A DNA stretch of 64,000 nucleotides from Verrucomicrobiia bacterium (GCA_036405135.1 DASWYF010000031.1:28522-92521), one strand, 5' to 3'; counted from the first letter of the stretch, positions 1 through 11,195 are shown. Numbers and translations: made by a program. Notes: generated by a model from the sequence alone, not told the origin.

Positions 1-813
1 CTTCTGCTCCTCCGCACTTCGCACGAGATGAAACTGATGCGCGCGAAACCCATCCAGTTCCGCATCATTGCGCGCCTTCTTCGTCGCTCTCACCCCACGG
101 AACCAATCAGGAGGAGTACCCAATCCATCACCATTGTCATCCAATAACGAATGCTCCGTGGCGATGCGTCCCTCCGTTTTGTAAAACTCCGCCGTTTTCC
201 GTGCCGCCATCAGATACGCCTCCAGCAGCGAAGTCTGCCCGTCCTTGTCCAGGTCCGCTTCCTTGTCCACGATCGCTTTTGAGAGATGCTCGCCGAAGCG
301 CGTGTAGTTCTGCTCATACCCGCTCTTCGTCGCCGCGATGACCACACGCCCTGAGCCCGACAGCTTAGGCAGATACGGCGCGCTCGCCGCCGAAGTATTG
401 ATCACCGCCATCGGCCGATGAAACGGTTTCAACCATTCCGTCAGTTCATCCGAATTGAAATCCGGTCCGCGCAGGTTGAACTTCGCTTCCCTGCCGTCAA
501 AAGTCCCATGCCCCAGCATCACGAACCACAATTCTCCCGCACCTTCCTTGGGTTCAATCTCCAGCTTCTTCTGCAACTCCTCGCGATCCTTGCCTTGATC
601 CGCTTCCAACCCCACCGCGATAAAATTGGCATCGGCCTTCTTCGCTGCCTCACGCCACTGCTCCGCCCACTTGCTGAACTGCATGCCGTAAACCTCTTCA
701 CCCGCCGCGCCCACGACGACAAATACCGTCGGCTTGTCCGCACTGGCCGCCTGCGCGATCCCCAGCGCCAACAGCCACACACAACCGGCCAATGTCATCC
801 ACAGTCTGCTCAT
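1..813 (-). CDS. Secreted caspase-like (C13/C14-fold) protein, catalytic Cys apparently absent; 3' part outside window
   Basis: Read from the minus strand; the frame is open through the window's left edge, so only the first 271 residues are present. It starts with a hydrophobic signal peptide (about residues 5-22, AQA-type cleavage). A caspase-haemoglobinase-like pattern follows: a beta strand ending in the His motif LGHG (100-103), then VINTSAASAP (138-147), where proteases of this fold carry the nucleophile in a DxCxSG-type motif, then VVIAATKSG (157-165). No cysteine lies at the expected position, so this may be a pseudo-protease or use another residue. Two Asp-rich loops, DKDGQTS (189-195) and DDNGDG (225-230), resemble EF-hand or dockerin calcium loops. 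The ATG overlaps the upstream stop as ATGA, so it is the last visible gene of the MoxR/VWA operon. The fold assignment is by motif only. Confidence 0.72.
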   Translation of the reverse strand, partial: MSRLWMTLAGCVWLLALGIAQAASADKPTVFVVVGAAGEEVYGMQFSKWAEQWREAAKKADANFIAVGLEADQGKDREELQKKLEIEPKEGAGELWFVMLGHGTFDGREAKFNLRGPDFNSDELTEWLKPFHRPMAVINTSAASAPYLPKLSGSGRVVIAATKSGYEQNYTRFGEHLSKAIVDKEADLDKDGQTSLLEAYLMAARKTAEFYKTEGRIATEHSLLDDNGDGLGTPPDWFRGVRATKKARNDAELDGFRAHQFHLVRSAEEQK

Positions 814-3209
814 GCCAATCCAGATTTACGCCGCAAACCCCATTCCGCCAGAAAGCACGCCAGCGCCAGCAGGAATACCCACGAGGTATGCCACAGTGGC
901 TGGGCGGTCGTTTCCATCACCGGCGCCTTGCGCGTCGGCAGCTTCGCCGCGAACGCCGCGAGCTTGTCCTCATCGATCACCTCGCCGCCCGTCTGCCGCG
1001 CGATCTTTTCCATCAGCTCACGATTCGGCTTCAGCGAGGCGAACTCTTCCGCCGCAAAATCACTCGCCCATGCCGTCAACGCTGTGCCTGCGGTCACTGC
1101 ATTCGCATCCGTCGCCACCGCCGTGGCCATATAACCGCCCGCTTCACGCGGAATGAAAACCGTTTCGTACAAGCCCGGCTCATTGAGCGAAGGTTCCGCC
1201 GTCAGCTTGATCTCCGGCAGCAACGTCACATTTGTCGCCGTCGGCAAGGGCAGCGACTTGATCATCACGGACACTGTTGCGTTATCTAACGGCTTAAACA
1301 CCGCATCCCTCGCTCTCACCTTCAAACGCACCGCACCATGCCCTTCATGACGTGCCGCTTCTGCACGAATCTCCACCCGCTCTGGCACATCCGCGACCAA
1401 CCAGCGCAGCGTCTGCCGCCACGCCTTTTGCAAGTCAGCCATCATGAGCTCGTCATGAAATCCCCAACGCCACAAATCACCGATAGTGATCGCTGCCGAG
1501 CGGCCATAACCGAACTTCTGCGCTACCAACGCTGGAAATTGTTCCCCGCCATCATCACTCACCGTTGCCAACACATTCGCGCCCGGCTTCACCGCTCTCG
1601 TATGATTCATCACCTGCAGTGGCGGCATCGAGCCATAACGCTCGTTCTCATCCGCTTCACTCGCCCGCAACCGCACCCACGGTTGCAACCACCCTTCACG
1701 TGTCAGCGCGAGCTTCAGGTTGCTCACCGGTGTCACCTCCGCGTTGCCATCCAGATAAACCGGTAACATAGCGCCGATGGGCGTATTGTCATACTTGCCC
1801 TGGTTGAACGATTCCTGACCGCCCAACATCAGGAAACCACCGCCGCGATCACCCACAAAGCGTTGCACCAGACTCATCTGATCTTGCGTGAAAAACTCCG
1901 ACTCCAGATCATCCAATATGATCGCGTGATAGCGATACAGGTCCGCCGGGTCCTTTGGAAAACCATCGCGCAACTCCGCTTCATCCTTCGCGTTCAAACG
2001 GATCAACACCGGCTGATCATATCGCTCCGTCTCCTCCGTTTTGCGATCAAACCCGCGGAATAGCGGATTGCTCGCCTCACCCACGCGCGATTTGAAATTG
2101 AACTTTTCGCGTTTGGCCACGCGTACCAATCCCATCAATTCAAGCTGCGGATCATCCCACACCGAACGGTTCAGGAATTTGAAATCCCAGTTCGGACGAC
2201 CGGACACATAAAGGATGCGATACGGCCCCTCACCACGCGTGATGGCCACAAGCTGCTGATTGTTCAGCAACGTCGCTTCACTCGTATGCTTGTCTCCCAG
2301 TGCGGTCACCGTCACCCAATACAACGTGTTACCAGGTGCGATGGGCCGTTCCAGAAAACGGAAGACTAACGGCTGCGCATCATCCTTCACCTCCTGCGTC
2401 TGCCCTTTCACGCGCTCTAGTGCGGATGTGTTGGTAACGGAAAGAGAGGTCGTATTTGTGCCGCTCGGACTCACTTCCACCACCTTCGCCACGATGCTCT
2501 CCCCCTTGTATCCCGTCACACTGACCTCCACTTGCATCGTCACCGGCGCATCTTCAAACGATGTCTGCGTCACCGACACCTTGCGGATGGCCAGATCACG
2601 CTCTGGCTCACCCTTGCCGATCACAACCGGATAGACCGGCGGCAACCCGGTGAAATCCATCGCATCATCTACATCCGTGGCATTGCCATCCGTGAGCAAC
2701 AGCAAACCCGCCACCGGCTGACCACGATAACGCTCTCCCAAAGTCTTCACTGCGTAACCAAGCGAAGAAGCATCTCCCTTGAAATCCAACGCACTGAAAT
2801 CACTCACCGCCTGCAAACGCGAATCGACGAGGAATGGTCGCAGCTTGAAACTTTCATTAAGCCCACCGAGCCACCCCTTCTCCGCATCCGCCAGCATTCC
2901 TTGCAGACGTTCGCCACGTGTCTGGCTCGCATCGCGATCGCGGATGAGCATTCCTTGGCTGTTATCCGCCACCACCAGCAATTGATTCGCTCCCGGCACC
3001 GCGCGCTCGGAGGACCACATCGGCTCCATGAGACAGAGCGCGAGCAGTGTGATACCGAGAACTTTTAATCCCACGCACGCCAGCCGCAGACCTCCGCGAA
3101 TGCGTGTATTCCGATATCCCCACACCAGCAGCAGGGCAGCCACGAACAAAAAACCGGCCGCCCATGGCAGCCAGTTTTTCGCAGAAAGAAATATCGCCCC
3201 CCAGAACAT
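810..3209 (-). CDS. Membrane VWA / glutamine-amidotransferase-like protein
   Basis: About 799 residues. Two N-terminal membrane helices (about 12-32 and 43-61) are followed by a VWA-like segment whose metal site reads DNSQGM, a degenerate form of DxSxS. A central extracytoplasmic beta-rich region follows. A glutamine-amidotransferase-like segment then contains a long GGGFLMLGG stretch and the dipeptide QE, with no nucleophile Cys visible. A C-terminal helix (LWHTSWVFLLALACF) precedes a short basic tail. The ATG at 3209 overlaps the DUF4175 stop by one base (TGATG); a TTG three bases earlier is possible. This is the class of large VWA proteins that follow BatA-like genes in Planctomycetota and Verrucomicrobiota. 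It is probably an inner-membrane protein with a periplasmic body acting with its operon neighbours; the substrate is unknown. Confidence 0.8.
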   Translation of the reverse strand: MFWGAIFLSAKNWLPWAAGFLFVAALLLVWGYRNTRIRGGLRLACVGLKVLGITLLALCLMEPMWSSERAVPGANQLLVVADNSQGMLIRDRDASQTRGERLQGMLADAEKGWLGGLNESFKLRPFLVDSRLQAVSDFSALDFKGDASSLGYAVKTLGERYRGQPVAGLLLLTDGNATDVDDAMDFTGLPPVYPVVIGKGEPERDLAIRKVSVTQTSFEDAPVTMQVEVSVTGYKGESIVAKVVEVSPSGTNTTSLSVTNTSALERVKGQTQEVKDDAQPLVFRFLERPIAPGNTLYWVTVTALGDKHTSEATLLNNQQLVAITRGEGPYRILYVSGRPNWDFKFLNRSVWDDPQLELMGLVRVAKREKFNFKSRVGEASNPLFRGFDRKTEETERYDQPVLIRLNAKDEAELRDGFPKDPADLYRYHAIILDDLESEFFTQDQMSLVQRFVGDRGGGFLMLGGQESFNQGKYDNTPIGAMLPVYLDGNAEVTPVSNLKLALTREGWLQPWVRLRASEADENERYGSMPPLQVMNHTRAVKPGANVLATVSDDGGEQFPALVAQKFGYGRSAAITIGDLWRWGFHDELMMADLQKAWRQTLRWLVADVPERVEIRAEAARHEGHGAVRLKVRARDAVFKPLDNATVSVMIKSLPLPTATNVTLLPEIKLTAEPSLNEPGLYETVFIPREAGGYMATAVATDANAVTAGTALTAWASDFAAEEFASLKPNRELMEKIARQTGGEVIDEDKLAAFAAKLPTRKAPVMETTAQPLWHTSWVFLLALACFLAEWGLRRKSGLA

Positions 3210-6200
3210 CAATCTTCACCACCCAGTTTTTCGTAATAACGCCGCACCAGTTCGCTGAACCGGCCCGGCACCGGATCGCGGTCGATGGGCACCAGTGCAT
3301 CCTTCGATTCCCGTTTCGCGATCTCCTGCTGGAGCTTCGCCCGGATGTCGGCCATCGGCTTGGAGATTTCCGCCTGCACCAGATCCCACTGCGGCTCCTT
3401 GCTGTGCCGCTTGAAATCCACCCGCACTTCGCGGGCGCGATCACGCACCCGCGCCACTTCCGCGCGCAACTCTGGCGAATCAATCGACTCCTCCACCTCA
3501 CGCAAGCGATCGCTCCACTGCGTGAACTGTTCCCCGGTCAAGGGGCCGCTTTCCATTCCGCCACCCCGTTCATTGAAGAAATTATCGAGGCGATTGCCAC
3601 CGCCTTCGTTGCCTCCACCGGGTCCGCCATTGCGACCACCAGCCGTCTGCTGACCGCCACGCTGGTTGCTGCCTTTCTGTCCGCCCTGACCTTGGCCCTC
3701 ACCCTGTTGTTGACCTTCGCCTTGACCCTGCGCCTGGCCTTTACCTTTGCCCTTCCCCTTGCCACTGCCTTCCCCGCCCTCGCCTTCCGCTTCGCTTTGA
3801 CCCTGCCCTTTTCCTTTTTGATTGCTGGCCATTTGCTTTTGGCCTTCTCCTTCACCTTCACCCGGTTGTTGGCCCTCGCCTTGTTTGCCTTCACCCTGCT
3901 TGCCCTTTTGACCGCCCTGACCAGATTGGCCGCTCTTCGCCTGCTCACCACCGGGCTGCTTGCCTTCCCCAGCTTTGCCACCTTGAGCTTTGGGCTCGCC
4001 ATTGTCTCCGGGCTGTTGTCCCTCACCTTTTTTCTGGCCTTGTCCACCAGCCATGGCCAACTGGTTTGTCCCGCCCGCCAGACGATTCGTGGAACTGCCG
4101 TTGCCTGCAACCGCAACGCGATTCGTGGAGGACGCATCACGCTTACCGCCCGCTTGCGCCAAGCCCGGATTCCCTTTCGCGATCTCCTTCTCCAACTGAT
4201 CCGAGAGATTCCGTAACTGCCGCTCTGCAAAACGCATCGCCTCCACTTCATCCCCCAGCACACTGCCCGCCGCGCGCTCCACACCTTGCCGCAATGTATC
4301 GAGTGAAGCGCGCGCCTTCTCCTCATACTGCTGTGACTGCGGGGCGAAACCGCGCTTGAACAGTTCTTCCGTCATCTCCAGCAGGTTTTCCGTCTTTTCC
4401 TGCTCCACCTTGCGGACTGTGTCGTAAAGCTGCTTGGACAGGAGCGGCTCGGAGAACTCTGCGGATTGCGTGACTTCCTTCATCTCCTTCACCAGCTCGT
4501 TGTAACGCTCCCGCTGCTCTTTCAGTCCTTCAGTGACACTTTCCTTGTTACCACTATCGGTCAGGCTCTTGCGGCCGCCCTGCTTGTCATTCCGCATCTG
4601 CTGCGCCAGCTCTTCCTGTTTCTCGGAAAGTTTGCGGGCTTCGTCACGCATCTCACGCATCGTCTCAGCGAACTCGTTGGAAGTCTGCTTGCGCATGTCC
4701 TCCTTCATCTGCTCCAGATCTTTTTGCGCGCGATTGCCCGCCGCCAAGGCCTGCGAGACCGCTCCCTTGTCGATCTCCTCGGAAGCCCGCCGGATATCCT
4801 CACGCGTCTGGTCCAGTTGATTGCGTGCCTCGGCCATCTCTTGCGGGTTCTTGCTCTGTTCCATCTTCTCGCGCAGTTCGTCCACGTCCGCCAGCATCTG
4901 GCGCTCTTCCTCGCGCAAGCGCTTCAACTGCCGTTCCAGTTCGGCCTTCTGTTCCTGCGTCTTGGCTTCCTGCAAAGCCGTCTGCAACTCCTTCAACCGT
5001 TCATTGAGATCATCCTGGCGTTGTGCCAGTTCGCGCAGGCGGTTCAGGAACTGCAGCTGTTCCTTCTGCTGCTCATTCTGCATCGGCGAGGCTTGTTTCT
5101 CTTTTTCATAACGGTCCTCTGCCTGCCGCATTTCCAGCTGATCAAGCTGCTTCTGCTTGCCGCCGCCTCCGCCGCCACCCTTTTTCTTGCTCTGGCTGAC
5201 TTGGGCTTCCCGTGGTTGCAGCTTGGCCAAAGCACGCAGAGCCCCTTGTTCTGCCGCCAGTGCTTGCGGCAAGGGCGTGGTGGAATTCTTCTCTTCCGCA
5301 CGGCTCAAATGCTCACCCGCCTTCTTCATCTCCCTCATCGCCTGATCGATGAACTTGGACAAAGTCGGGTCGGTCATTTTTCCCGACTGTTCTTCTGCCT
5401 TCTTGAGCATCTCTTCCTGAGAAAGGCGGATGGCTTCGATATCCTTCTGATAAGAGCCGGAGGGAGCAGGCTTCGTCTCACGACGTTGCACCTTCCACGT
5501 GGCGATCACGATCTGCTTCTGGAGATTGCCCAATGCTTCAGCAGAACTACCACCACCGCCACCTTCCTCGTCATTGGATTGGCCTTCACGAAAAATCTCA
5601 TCAAACGCGCGGACCTCGGCAAAATAGATGTCGCTGTAATTCCGGCGCAAATTTCCATCCGGCCCGAAATCATCCGCCCAGACGAAGTAGGAAACGACTT
5701 CATCCGGCTCAACGGTCAATGTCTCCATCGCCAGCAGATGCTTGAAGCCTTGCTTCACATTGGCCGGGGCATTGGTGCCCAGCTCCACAAACTTGGGTTC
5801 CTGACCCGCCAGGCTGTAGGCCAGACCGTAGGCCTTCAATCCGAAGTCATCGGATAACTGCGCTTCGAAACGCATCTCCTCCAGCGGGGACACACGCGGA
5901 TCACCCTTCGGCGTGATCATCTTCATGTCCGGCGCCTTGTTCGCGATGGCATTCAGACTGATCTCGCTCGGGGACTTGTTCGTCCGCCCATCGGTATCGC
6001 GCAGCAGCAGCTTGTAACGCTTGGACGTTTCCAACGGAAACTTCGCCACCCAGACATTCGATTTCGTGCCCTCCGGTGTGAGTAACAGCTCTTCGCCTTT
6101 CGAAGTCCGCAGCTTGGCCTCGACCACTGGTTTGTTAAGCTGGAAGACGTATTCCATCTGCGTGCCTTCCACCGCACTGATGCGCGTGGTCTCTTCGACT

Positions 6201-7069
6201 TTTCGTTCCGTCAGGCCGGTGTATTCAGGGAACTTCAGCGTGGCATCGGCGCGCACGAGCGATGGGTGCTCATAGACCTTCACCGCGAATTCGCGCGTCT
6301 TCGTCTTGCCATACTCGATCTCATACTTCATGTCGCCCTGCACCGCAGGCAGGCTCGCGCCGAAGACGGGATCGTTCAGATTCTTGGTGAGTGTGATGCG
6401 TTGCGGCTGGCCGGTAGCCGGCGTGATGACCAGCGTGGCCTCCACCGGGACTGTCCCAGGGAAACGCGCCAGCACCACCATGCCGGAACCACGCTCCACC
6501 TCGGCATCACCGGGCGTCACTTCGATCTCACCCGATTGTTTGGAAGCATGATGAGTGCTTTCTGGTGCGGCTGGCAGGAACGACACGGCGGTGACTGAAG
6601 CGATGGCCAACATGAACGCGGCAGAATTCCACACACGCGCCCGGCTCAAGGCATCCTCCGTCTCCACTCCCCAAGCCTGCTCCTCGCACCGTTCACCGAT
6701 CTCTTTGAACAGCCGCTTTTGCAGGAAGCTGTATTCCCCGTTCGAACCATCCGGCTTCTGCTCGATGGCCGCGAGCAAGGATGTTTGCAGTTCGGGATGC
6801 TTCTTCTCCAGTTGCCGCACGAGCCAGTGATAATCGAACGATGCCTTACGCAGTTTCCAAAGAGTGACACAGGCTCCCAGCGCACCGGCGATGATGGCGA
6901 ATATCCAAGCCTTGTTTGAAGTCCAGCCCGTCGCCTTATGCTGCCAGAGCATCAAGACACCCAGAACGGCGACGCCTAACCAGCAGAGAGCAAGCCCGCG
7001 CCAACGACGCAAGGCCTGATGCCGGGCCAGGATCGGGTCCAGTCTTTGTTTCAGTTCGGCGGCGATCAT
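3209..7069 (-). CDS. DUF4175-family membrane protein with long coiled coil and Gly/Gln/Lys-rich tail
   Basis: 1286 residues starting at the ATG that overlaps the BatA-like stop (ATGA); a longer upstream reading frame is rejected because it lies inside the previous gene. Two membrane helices sit near the N-terminus (about 20-75). A periplasmic beta-sandwich-like region follows, then a very long charged coiled coil rich in Glu, Lys, Gln and Arg (about 480-960). A low-complexity tail made of G, Q, K, E and S (about 970-1160, DNA 3590-4160) comes next, and a short ordered C-terminal helical domain ends the protein. DUF4175 proteins are usually found beside MoxR, DUF58 and BatA genes, as here. The function is unknown; the architecture suggests an inner-membrane-anchored rod reaching into the envelope. 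Other frames look open in the low-complexity tail only because of base composition. Confidence 0.87.
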   Translation of the reverse strand: MIAAELKQRLDPILARHQALRRWRGLALCWLGVAVLGVLMLWQHKATGWTSNKAWIFAIIAGALGACVTLWKLRKASFDYHWLVRQLEKKHPELQTSLLAAIEQKPDGSNGEYSFLQKRLFKEIGERCEEQAWGVETEDALSRARVWNSAAFMLAIASVTAVSFLPAAPESTHHASKQSGEIEVTPGDAEVERGSGMVVLARFPGTVPVEATLVITPATGQPQRITLTKNLNDPVFGASLPAVQGDMKYEIEYGKTKTREFAVKVYEHPSLVRADATLKFPEYTGLTERKVEETTRISAVEGTQMEYVFQLNKPVVEAKLRTSKGEELLLTPEGTKSNVWVAKFPLETSKRYKLLLRDTDGRTNKSPSEISLNAIANKAPDMKMITPKGDPRVSPLEEMRFEAQLSDDFGLKAYGLAYSLAGQEPKFVELGTNAPANVKQGFKHLLAMETLTVEPDEVVSYFVWADDFGPDGNLRRNYSDIYFAEVRAFDEIFREGQSNDEEGGGGGSSAEALGNLQKQIVIATWKVQRRETKPAPSGSYQKDIEAIRLSQEEMLKKAEEQSGKMTDPTLSKFIDQAMREMKKAGEHLSRAEEKNSTTPLPQALAAEQGALRALAKLQPREAQVSQSKKKGGGGGGGKQKQLDQLEMRQAEDRYEKEKQASPMQNEQQKEQLQFLNRLRELAQRQDDLNERLKELQTALQEAKTQEQKAELERQLKRLREEERQMLADVDELREKMEQSKNPQEMAEARNQLDQTREDIRRASEEIDKGAVSQALAAGNRAQKDLEQMKEDMRKQTSNEFAETMREMRDEARKLSEKQEELAQQMRNDKQGGRKSLTDSGNKESVTEGLKEQRERYNELVKEMKEVTQSAEFSEPLLSKQLYDTVRKVEQEKTENLLEMTEELFKRGFAPQSQQYEEKARASLDTLRQGVERAAGSVLGDEVEAMRFAERQLRNLSDQLEKEIAKGNPGLAQAGGKRDASSTNRVAVAGNGSSTNRLAGGTNQLAMAGGQGQKKGEGQQPGDNGEPKAQGGKAGEGKQPGGEQAKSGQSGQGGQKGKQGEGKQGEGQQPGEGEGEGQKQMASNQKGKGQGQSEAEGEGGEGSGKGKGKGKGQAQGQGEGQQQGEGQGQGGQKGSNQRGGQQTAGGRNGGPGGGNEGGGNRLDNFFNERGGGMESGPLTGEQFTQWSDRLREVEESIDSPELRAEVARVRDRAREVRVDFKRHSKEPQWDLVQAEISKPMADIRAKLQQEIAKRESKDALVPIDRDPVPGRFSELVRRYYEKLGGED

Positions 7070-9180
7070 GCGGGCGCAGTCGTTTGGGCCGGGCGCGTCA
7101 GGCGCGCGGCGAGCCAGGTTTCCACCAAAAGCACGGCCAGTGCGGCCACCACCAGCCAGCGCCACAGCTTTTGACGGTTCTCAAGCTCCGCGTGCTTCAA
7201 CTTTTCGGTGCGCGCTTGAGTTTGCTGGGCTGTTGCTAGACTTGAACTATGGACCGGAATGCCCAGCCGTTCAAGCTCTTCCACCGGCAACGGCGCCGTC
7301 CGGCTTTCTTCCGCAGGAAGGTTCACCGCGAAGCGCCAGTGCTTGCCATTATCTTGAACGTCATAAATGCCCGGAAGTTCCGCTGCGGAAAGTGTTTTAC
7401 GTCCGCTAACATCCTGTTTTTCACCATCTGGACGGGTGACTTGAGCCTTGGCCGTCGCATCTAATGGCACTGGAATCTCATCCCCCACGGCGAACTGAGC
7501 CCGCCGGGAAGTCATAGCCCCGCCCTGCTCCAAGAAGGAATAGAGCAGCGGCACGAATTTGGAGGAAAGTGCGAGCTGGCTATCCGCCGGATGCCATCCG
7601 CTGGTGAACACGAATATCTGTCCTTTGTCAGCATTCACGGAAAAGAGCGCGGGCTTCTCATCATCGAACCGTGCCAAAACCTTGGCACCCTTCACCCCAT
7701 CCAAATTCACCTCACGATACTTCCAGAAATAGATACGTGTAAAATCGCTGAAGCGCGGATCGGCAAACGGCGCGAACAAAGGATGTGTGAAGTCCACCTG
7801 TCCCAGCAGCATATGGCGCGAGGAGACATGTTCTTCCACCGGCAGATTCGACACCTTCAGCAGATCCGCCACGCTCGGCGCCATGCCCTTGTCCTTGAGC
7901 ACCACGATCACCGTCTTGCCATTCTCCGCCATGCGACGCAGCTCCGCATTCTGTCCCGCCGTCAGCGCTTGCCCTACAATGATCAGACGTGCCGCACCCA
8001 ATTCAGCCGCTGTCGGGAAATTCGCTGTCGTGCGATTGGCGACATCCAGCGCCAATGACCGCGTTGTCTGTAAACCGCGTTGCACATAGAAGAGCAACTG
8101 TTTGGTATCCGCCGGTTGATCTTCCCCGATGAACAATACCGTCGCTCGATCCGCCTCCTGCTTCACCGCGTGGACGGTGTTATCGAAAAGATCATCATCC
8201 CCCGTCAGCACGATCTTCTCCGATTGCATGTTCTCCACCGAACGCTGCACTGCCACCACGCGGCTCTGCCCCGCCGGCACATGCACATTCACCGGCACAC
8301 CGGCGATCTGACGTCCATCCGTCGCCGCCCAGCCCACTTGAAACTGCTCCTTCCGCGAATCCGTGGCATTGCTCACGCGCACCCGCACGACCTGTTCGCC
8401 CGCAGATTGCGTAGCGGCCTCTTCCCCCTCCGCTACGATCTGGACGCCCGCATTGCTGCGTTTGCCGAGGTCCAATTTCTCAAACTCCACCTTCACGCCT
8501 TCCGGCCATTGCATGCCTTGCAGACCATCCAGCTTCGCGCCTTCCTGCAGGTCTGTCACCACGATGATCTCGCGCTGGATGCTGGACGTCTTGAGCTCCG
8601 ACCGCGTCGCCTCTTCCTCCAACGCTTCCGCAGCCGTAGCCAGCGCATTGCCCAAATGCGTCGTGCGCCAACCAGGTTTCGTATCGTTCAAGCGCTGCAC
8701 CGCCACTGCCTTGCGCTCGCTATCTTGTGCCAGCCGCCATTGCTCAAAGCTCACCATGGCCTTGGCCTGTTGATCGAACGTGTAGAACGCGAACTGGTCC
8801 GTCGGCTTTGCATCTGCCAATAGTTTCTCCACCTTCTGCTTCGCTTGAATCCACACGCCATCGCGCTGCATGCTCGCGCTCACATCCAGCAGGATGACGC
8901 GTTGACGCGCCAGATTACCACCCGCACCCGCGCGCGTCGCATCATTGAAGAACGGGCGGGCAAATCCCAACGCCAACAAGCCCAACACCAAACACCGCAT
9001 GAGGAGTAACAGCCAATGTTCCACACGACTGCGGCGCGTCAGCTTCGGTGGCGTCGGCTGGAGAAAAAGAAGTGAACTGAAGGTGAACCGGTCATTCGTC
9101 GTCCGTCGCACGAGATGGAAAATGATGGGACCGGCGACAGCCAGCGCACCGAACAGAAACAATGGCGTCAGGAAGTTCAT
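7066..9180 (-). CDS. BatA-like protein: N-terminal BatA membrane domain plus VWA domain
   Basis: 704 residues. The N-terminus MNFLTPLFLFGALAVAGPII followed by FHLVRR and two hydrophobic segments (about 5-22 and 58-78) is the classic BatA/aerotolerance N-terminal domain. A VWA domain follows, with the metal-binding motif DVSASM (near residue 100). A C-terminal helix (WRWLVVAALAVLLVETWLA) ends in a basic tail. The ATG overlaps the DUF58 stop by four bases and the TGA overlaps the DUF4175 start by four bases, so all three are translationally coupled. BatA-type proteins form membrane VWA platforms thought to act with the MoxR ATPase. The family is clear; the client is not known. Confidence 0.88.
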   Translation of the reverse strand: MNFLTPLFLFGALAVAGPIIFHLVRRTTNDRFTFSSLLFLQPTPPKLTRRSRVEHWLLLLMRCLVLGLLALGFARPFFNDATRAGAGGNLARQRVILLDVSASMQRDGVWIQAKQKVEKLLADAKPTDQFAFYTFDQQAKAMVSFEQWRLAQDSERKAVAVQRLNDTKPGWRTTHLGNALATAAEALEEEATRSELKTSSIQREIIVVTDLQEGAKLDGLQGMQWPEGVKVEFEKLDLGKRSNAGVQIVAEGEEAATQSAGEQVVRVRVSNATDSRKEQFQVGWAATDGRQIAGVPVNVHVPAGQSRVVAVQRSVENMQSEKIVLTGDDDLFDNTVHAVKQEADRATVLFIGEDQPADTKQLLFYVQRGLQTTRSLALDVANRTTANFPTAAELGAARLIIVGQALTAGQNAELRRMAENGKTVIVVLKDKGMAPSVADLLKVSNLPVEEHVSSRHMLLGQVDFTHPLFAPFADPRFSDFTRIYFWKYREVNLDGVKGAKVLARFDDEKPALFSVNADKGQIFVFTSGWHPADSQLALSSKFVPLLYSFLEQGGAMTSRRAQFAVGDEIPVPLDATAKAQVTRPDGEKQDVSGRKTLSAAELPGIYDVQDNGKHWRFAVNLPAEESRTAPLPVEELERLGIPVHSSSLATAQQTQARTEKLKHAELENRQKLWRWLVVAALAVLLVETWLAARLTRPAQTTAPA

Positions 9181-10142
9181 CCGTTAGTCCCTCCCTTGCG
9201 CTGCTTTACCACCTTGCCGCGTTGCATGCGTTCTCGCAGATAATCGAACAAGGCAATGTCCAGCGGCTTATCCGTGTAAACCGGTCGAAAACCTACCCCT
9301 AGCTTCTGGCAGATCGCTGCCAATGCTTCCTGATGCTTCTGCATCTTCTGCAAGTAATCCGCCCGCACCTGATCGGGCTCGATGTAAAGCTCGCGTCCTG
9401 TCTCCACATCGAGAAAGAACGATGCCTTCTCAAAATTGAAATCGCGCTCCGATGGATCAAGCACCTGAAACACCATCACCTCATGACCGCAAGCCGTGAG
9501 TTGCGTTAGGCTCTTCTCAAACGTATCCAGCGGCGTGAGGAAATCTGACATCAGCACCATCAGCCCACGCTTACGCACAAGTTCTGCGATACGTTTCAAC
9601 GGCATCGACAAATCCGTTTGCGTCCCGCCAGCGGGCTTTTCCAAGGCGAGCATCATGTGCCGCAAATGCCCTGTGCGATAACGTGCCGGAAGATATTCGC
9701 GGATGCGTTCATCGAACGTCAACAAGCCGACCGCATCACCTTGTCCGTAAAGGAAGTAAGCGAACGTCGCGGCCAACGTGTTCGCATACTGCGCCTTGCT
9801 GTAGGTCAACGAGCCGTAGCTCATCGAGCGGCTGTTATCCACGAGCAGATAGCAGCGCAGATTCGTCTCGTCCTCGAACTTCTTGATGTAATAGCGATCA
9901 CTCCGTGCGTATAACCGCCAGTCGAGATAACGCGGATCATCGCCCGGCGTGTATTGGCGATACTCGGTGAACTCGACGGAGAAGCCGTGATACGGACTGC
10001 GATGCAGACCGTTCCAGAATCCTTGCACCACGATGCGCGCGCGCAGCTCCAGATTCCGGATCGCCATCAGAGCCTGCGGATCAATGAACGAAGCCGCCTG
10101 CTTGGGCGTTGTCGCAGCAGCACTGTTTACGGCTTCGGGCAT
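9177..10142 (-). CDS. DUF58 domain protein (VWA-like partner of MoxR)
   Basis: 321 residues, soluble. It shows the DUF58 signature: GFSVEFTEYRQYTPGDDPRYLDW broken across about residues 54-77, then YYIKKFEDE and the VWA-like metal site LLVDNSRSMSYG (about 94-105). No membrane segment is seen. The ATG lies six bases after the MoxR stop, and its own stop overlaps the next ATG as ATGA. DUF58 proteins are almost always encoded next to MoxR AAA+ ATPases and are proposed to link the ATPase to its client. No deviation from the family is seen. Confidence 0.92.
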   Translation of the reverse strand: MPEAVNSAAATTPKQAASFIDPQALMAIRNLELRARIVVQGFWNGLHRSPYHGFSVEFTEYRQYTPGDDPRYLDWRLYARSDRYYIKKFEDETNLRCYLLVDNSRSMSYGSLTYSKAQYANTLAATFAYFLYGQGDAVGLLTFDERIREYLPARYRTGHLRHMMLALEKPAGGTQTDLSMPLKRIAELVRKRGLMVLMSDFLTPLDTFEKSLTQLTACGHEVMVFQVLDPSERDFNFEKASFFLDVETGRELYIEPDQVRADYLQKMQKHQEALAAICQKLGVGFRPVYTDKPLDIALFDYLRERMQRGKVVKQRKGGTNG

Positions 10143-10148
10143 CGTATC

Positions 10149-11195
<1,047 letters not shown>

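Noticed and set aside
3104..4216. Long plus-strand frame with many Leu/Ala/Thr runs
   Set aside because: It is the reverse of the Gly/Gln/Lys-rich DUF4175 tail and is produced by its composition.
4466..5857. Plus-strand frame of 463 codons
   Set aside because: It lies opposite the coiled-coil region of the DUF4175 gene; the Leu-rich translation is an antisense artefact.
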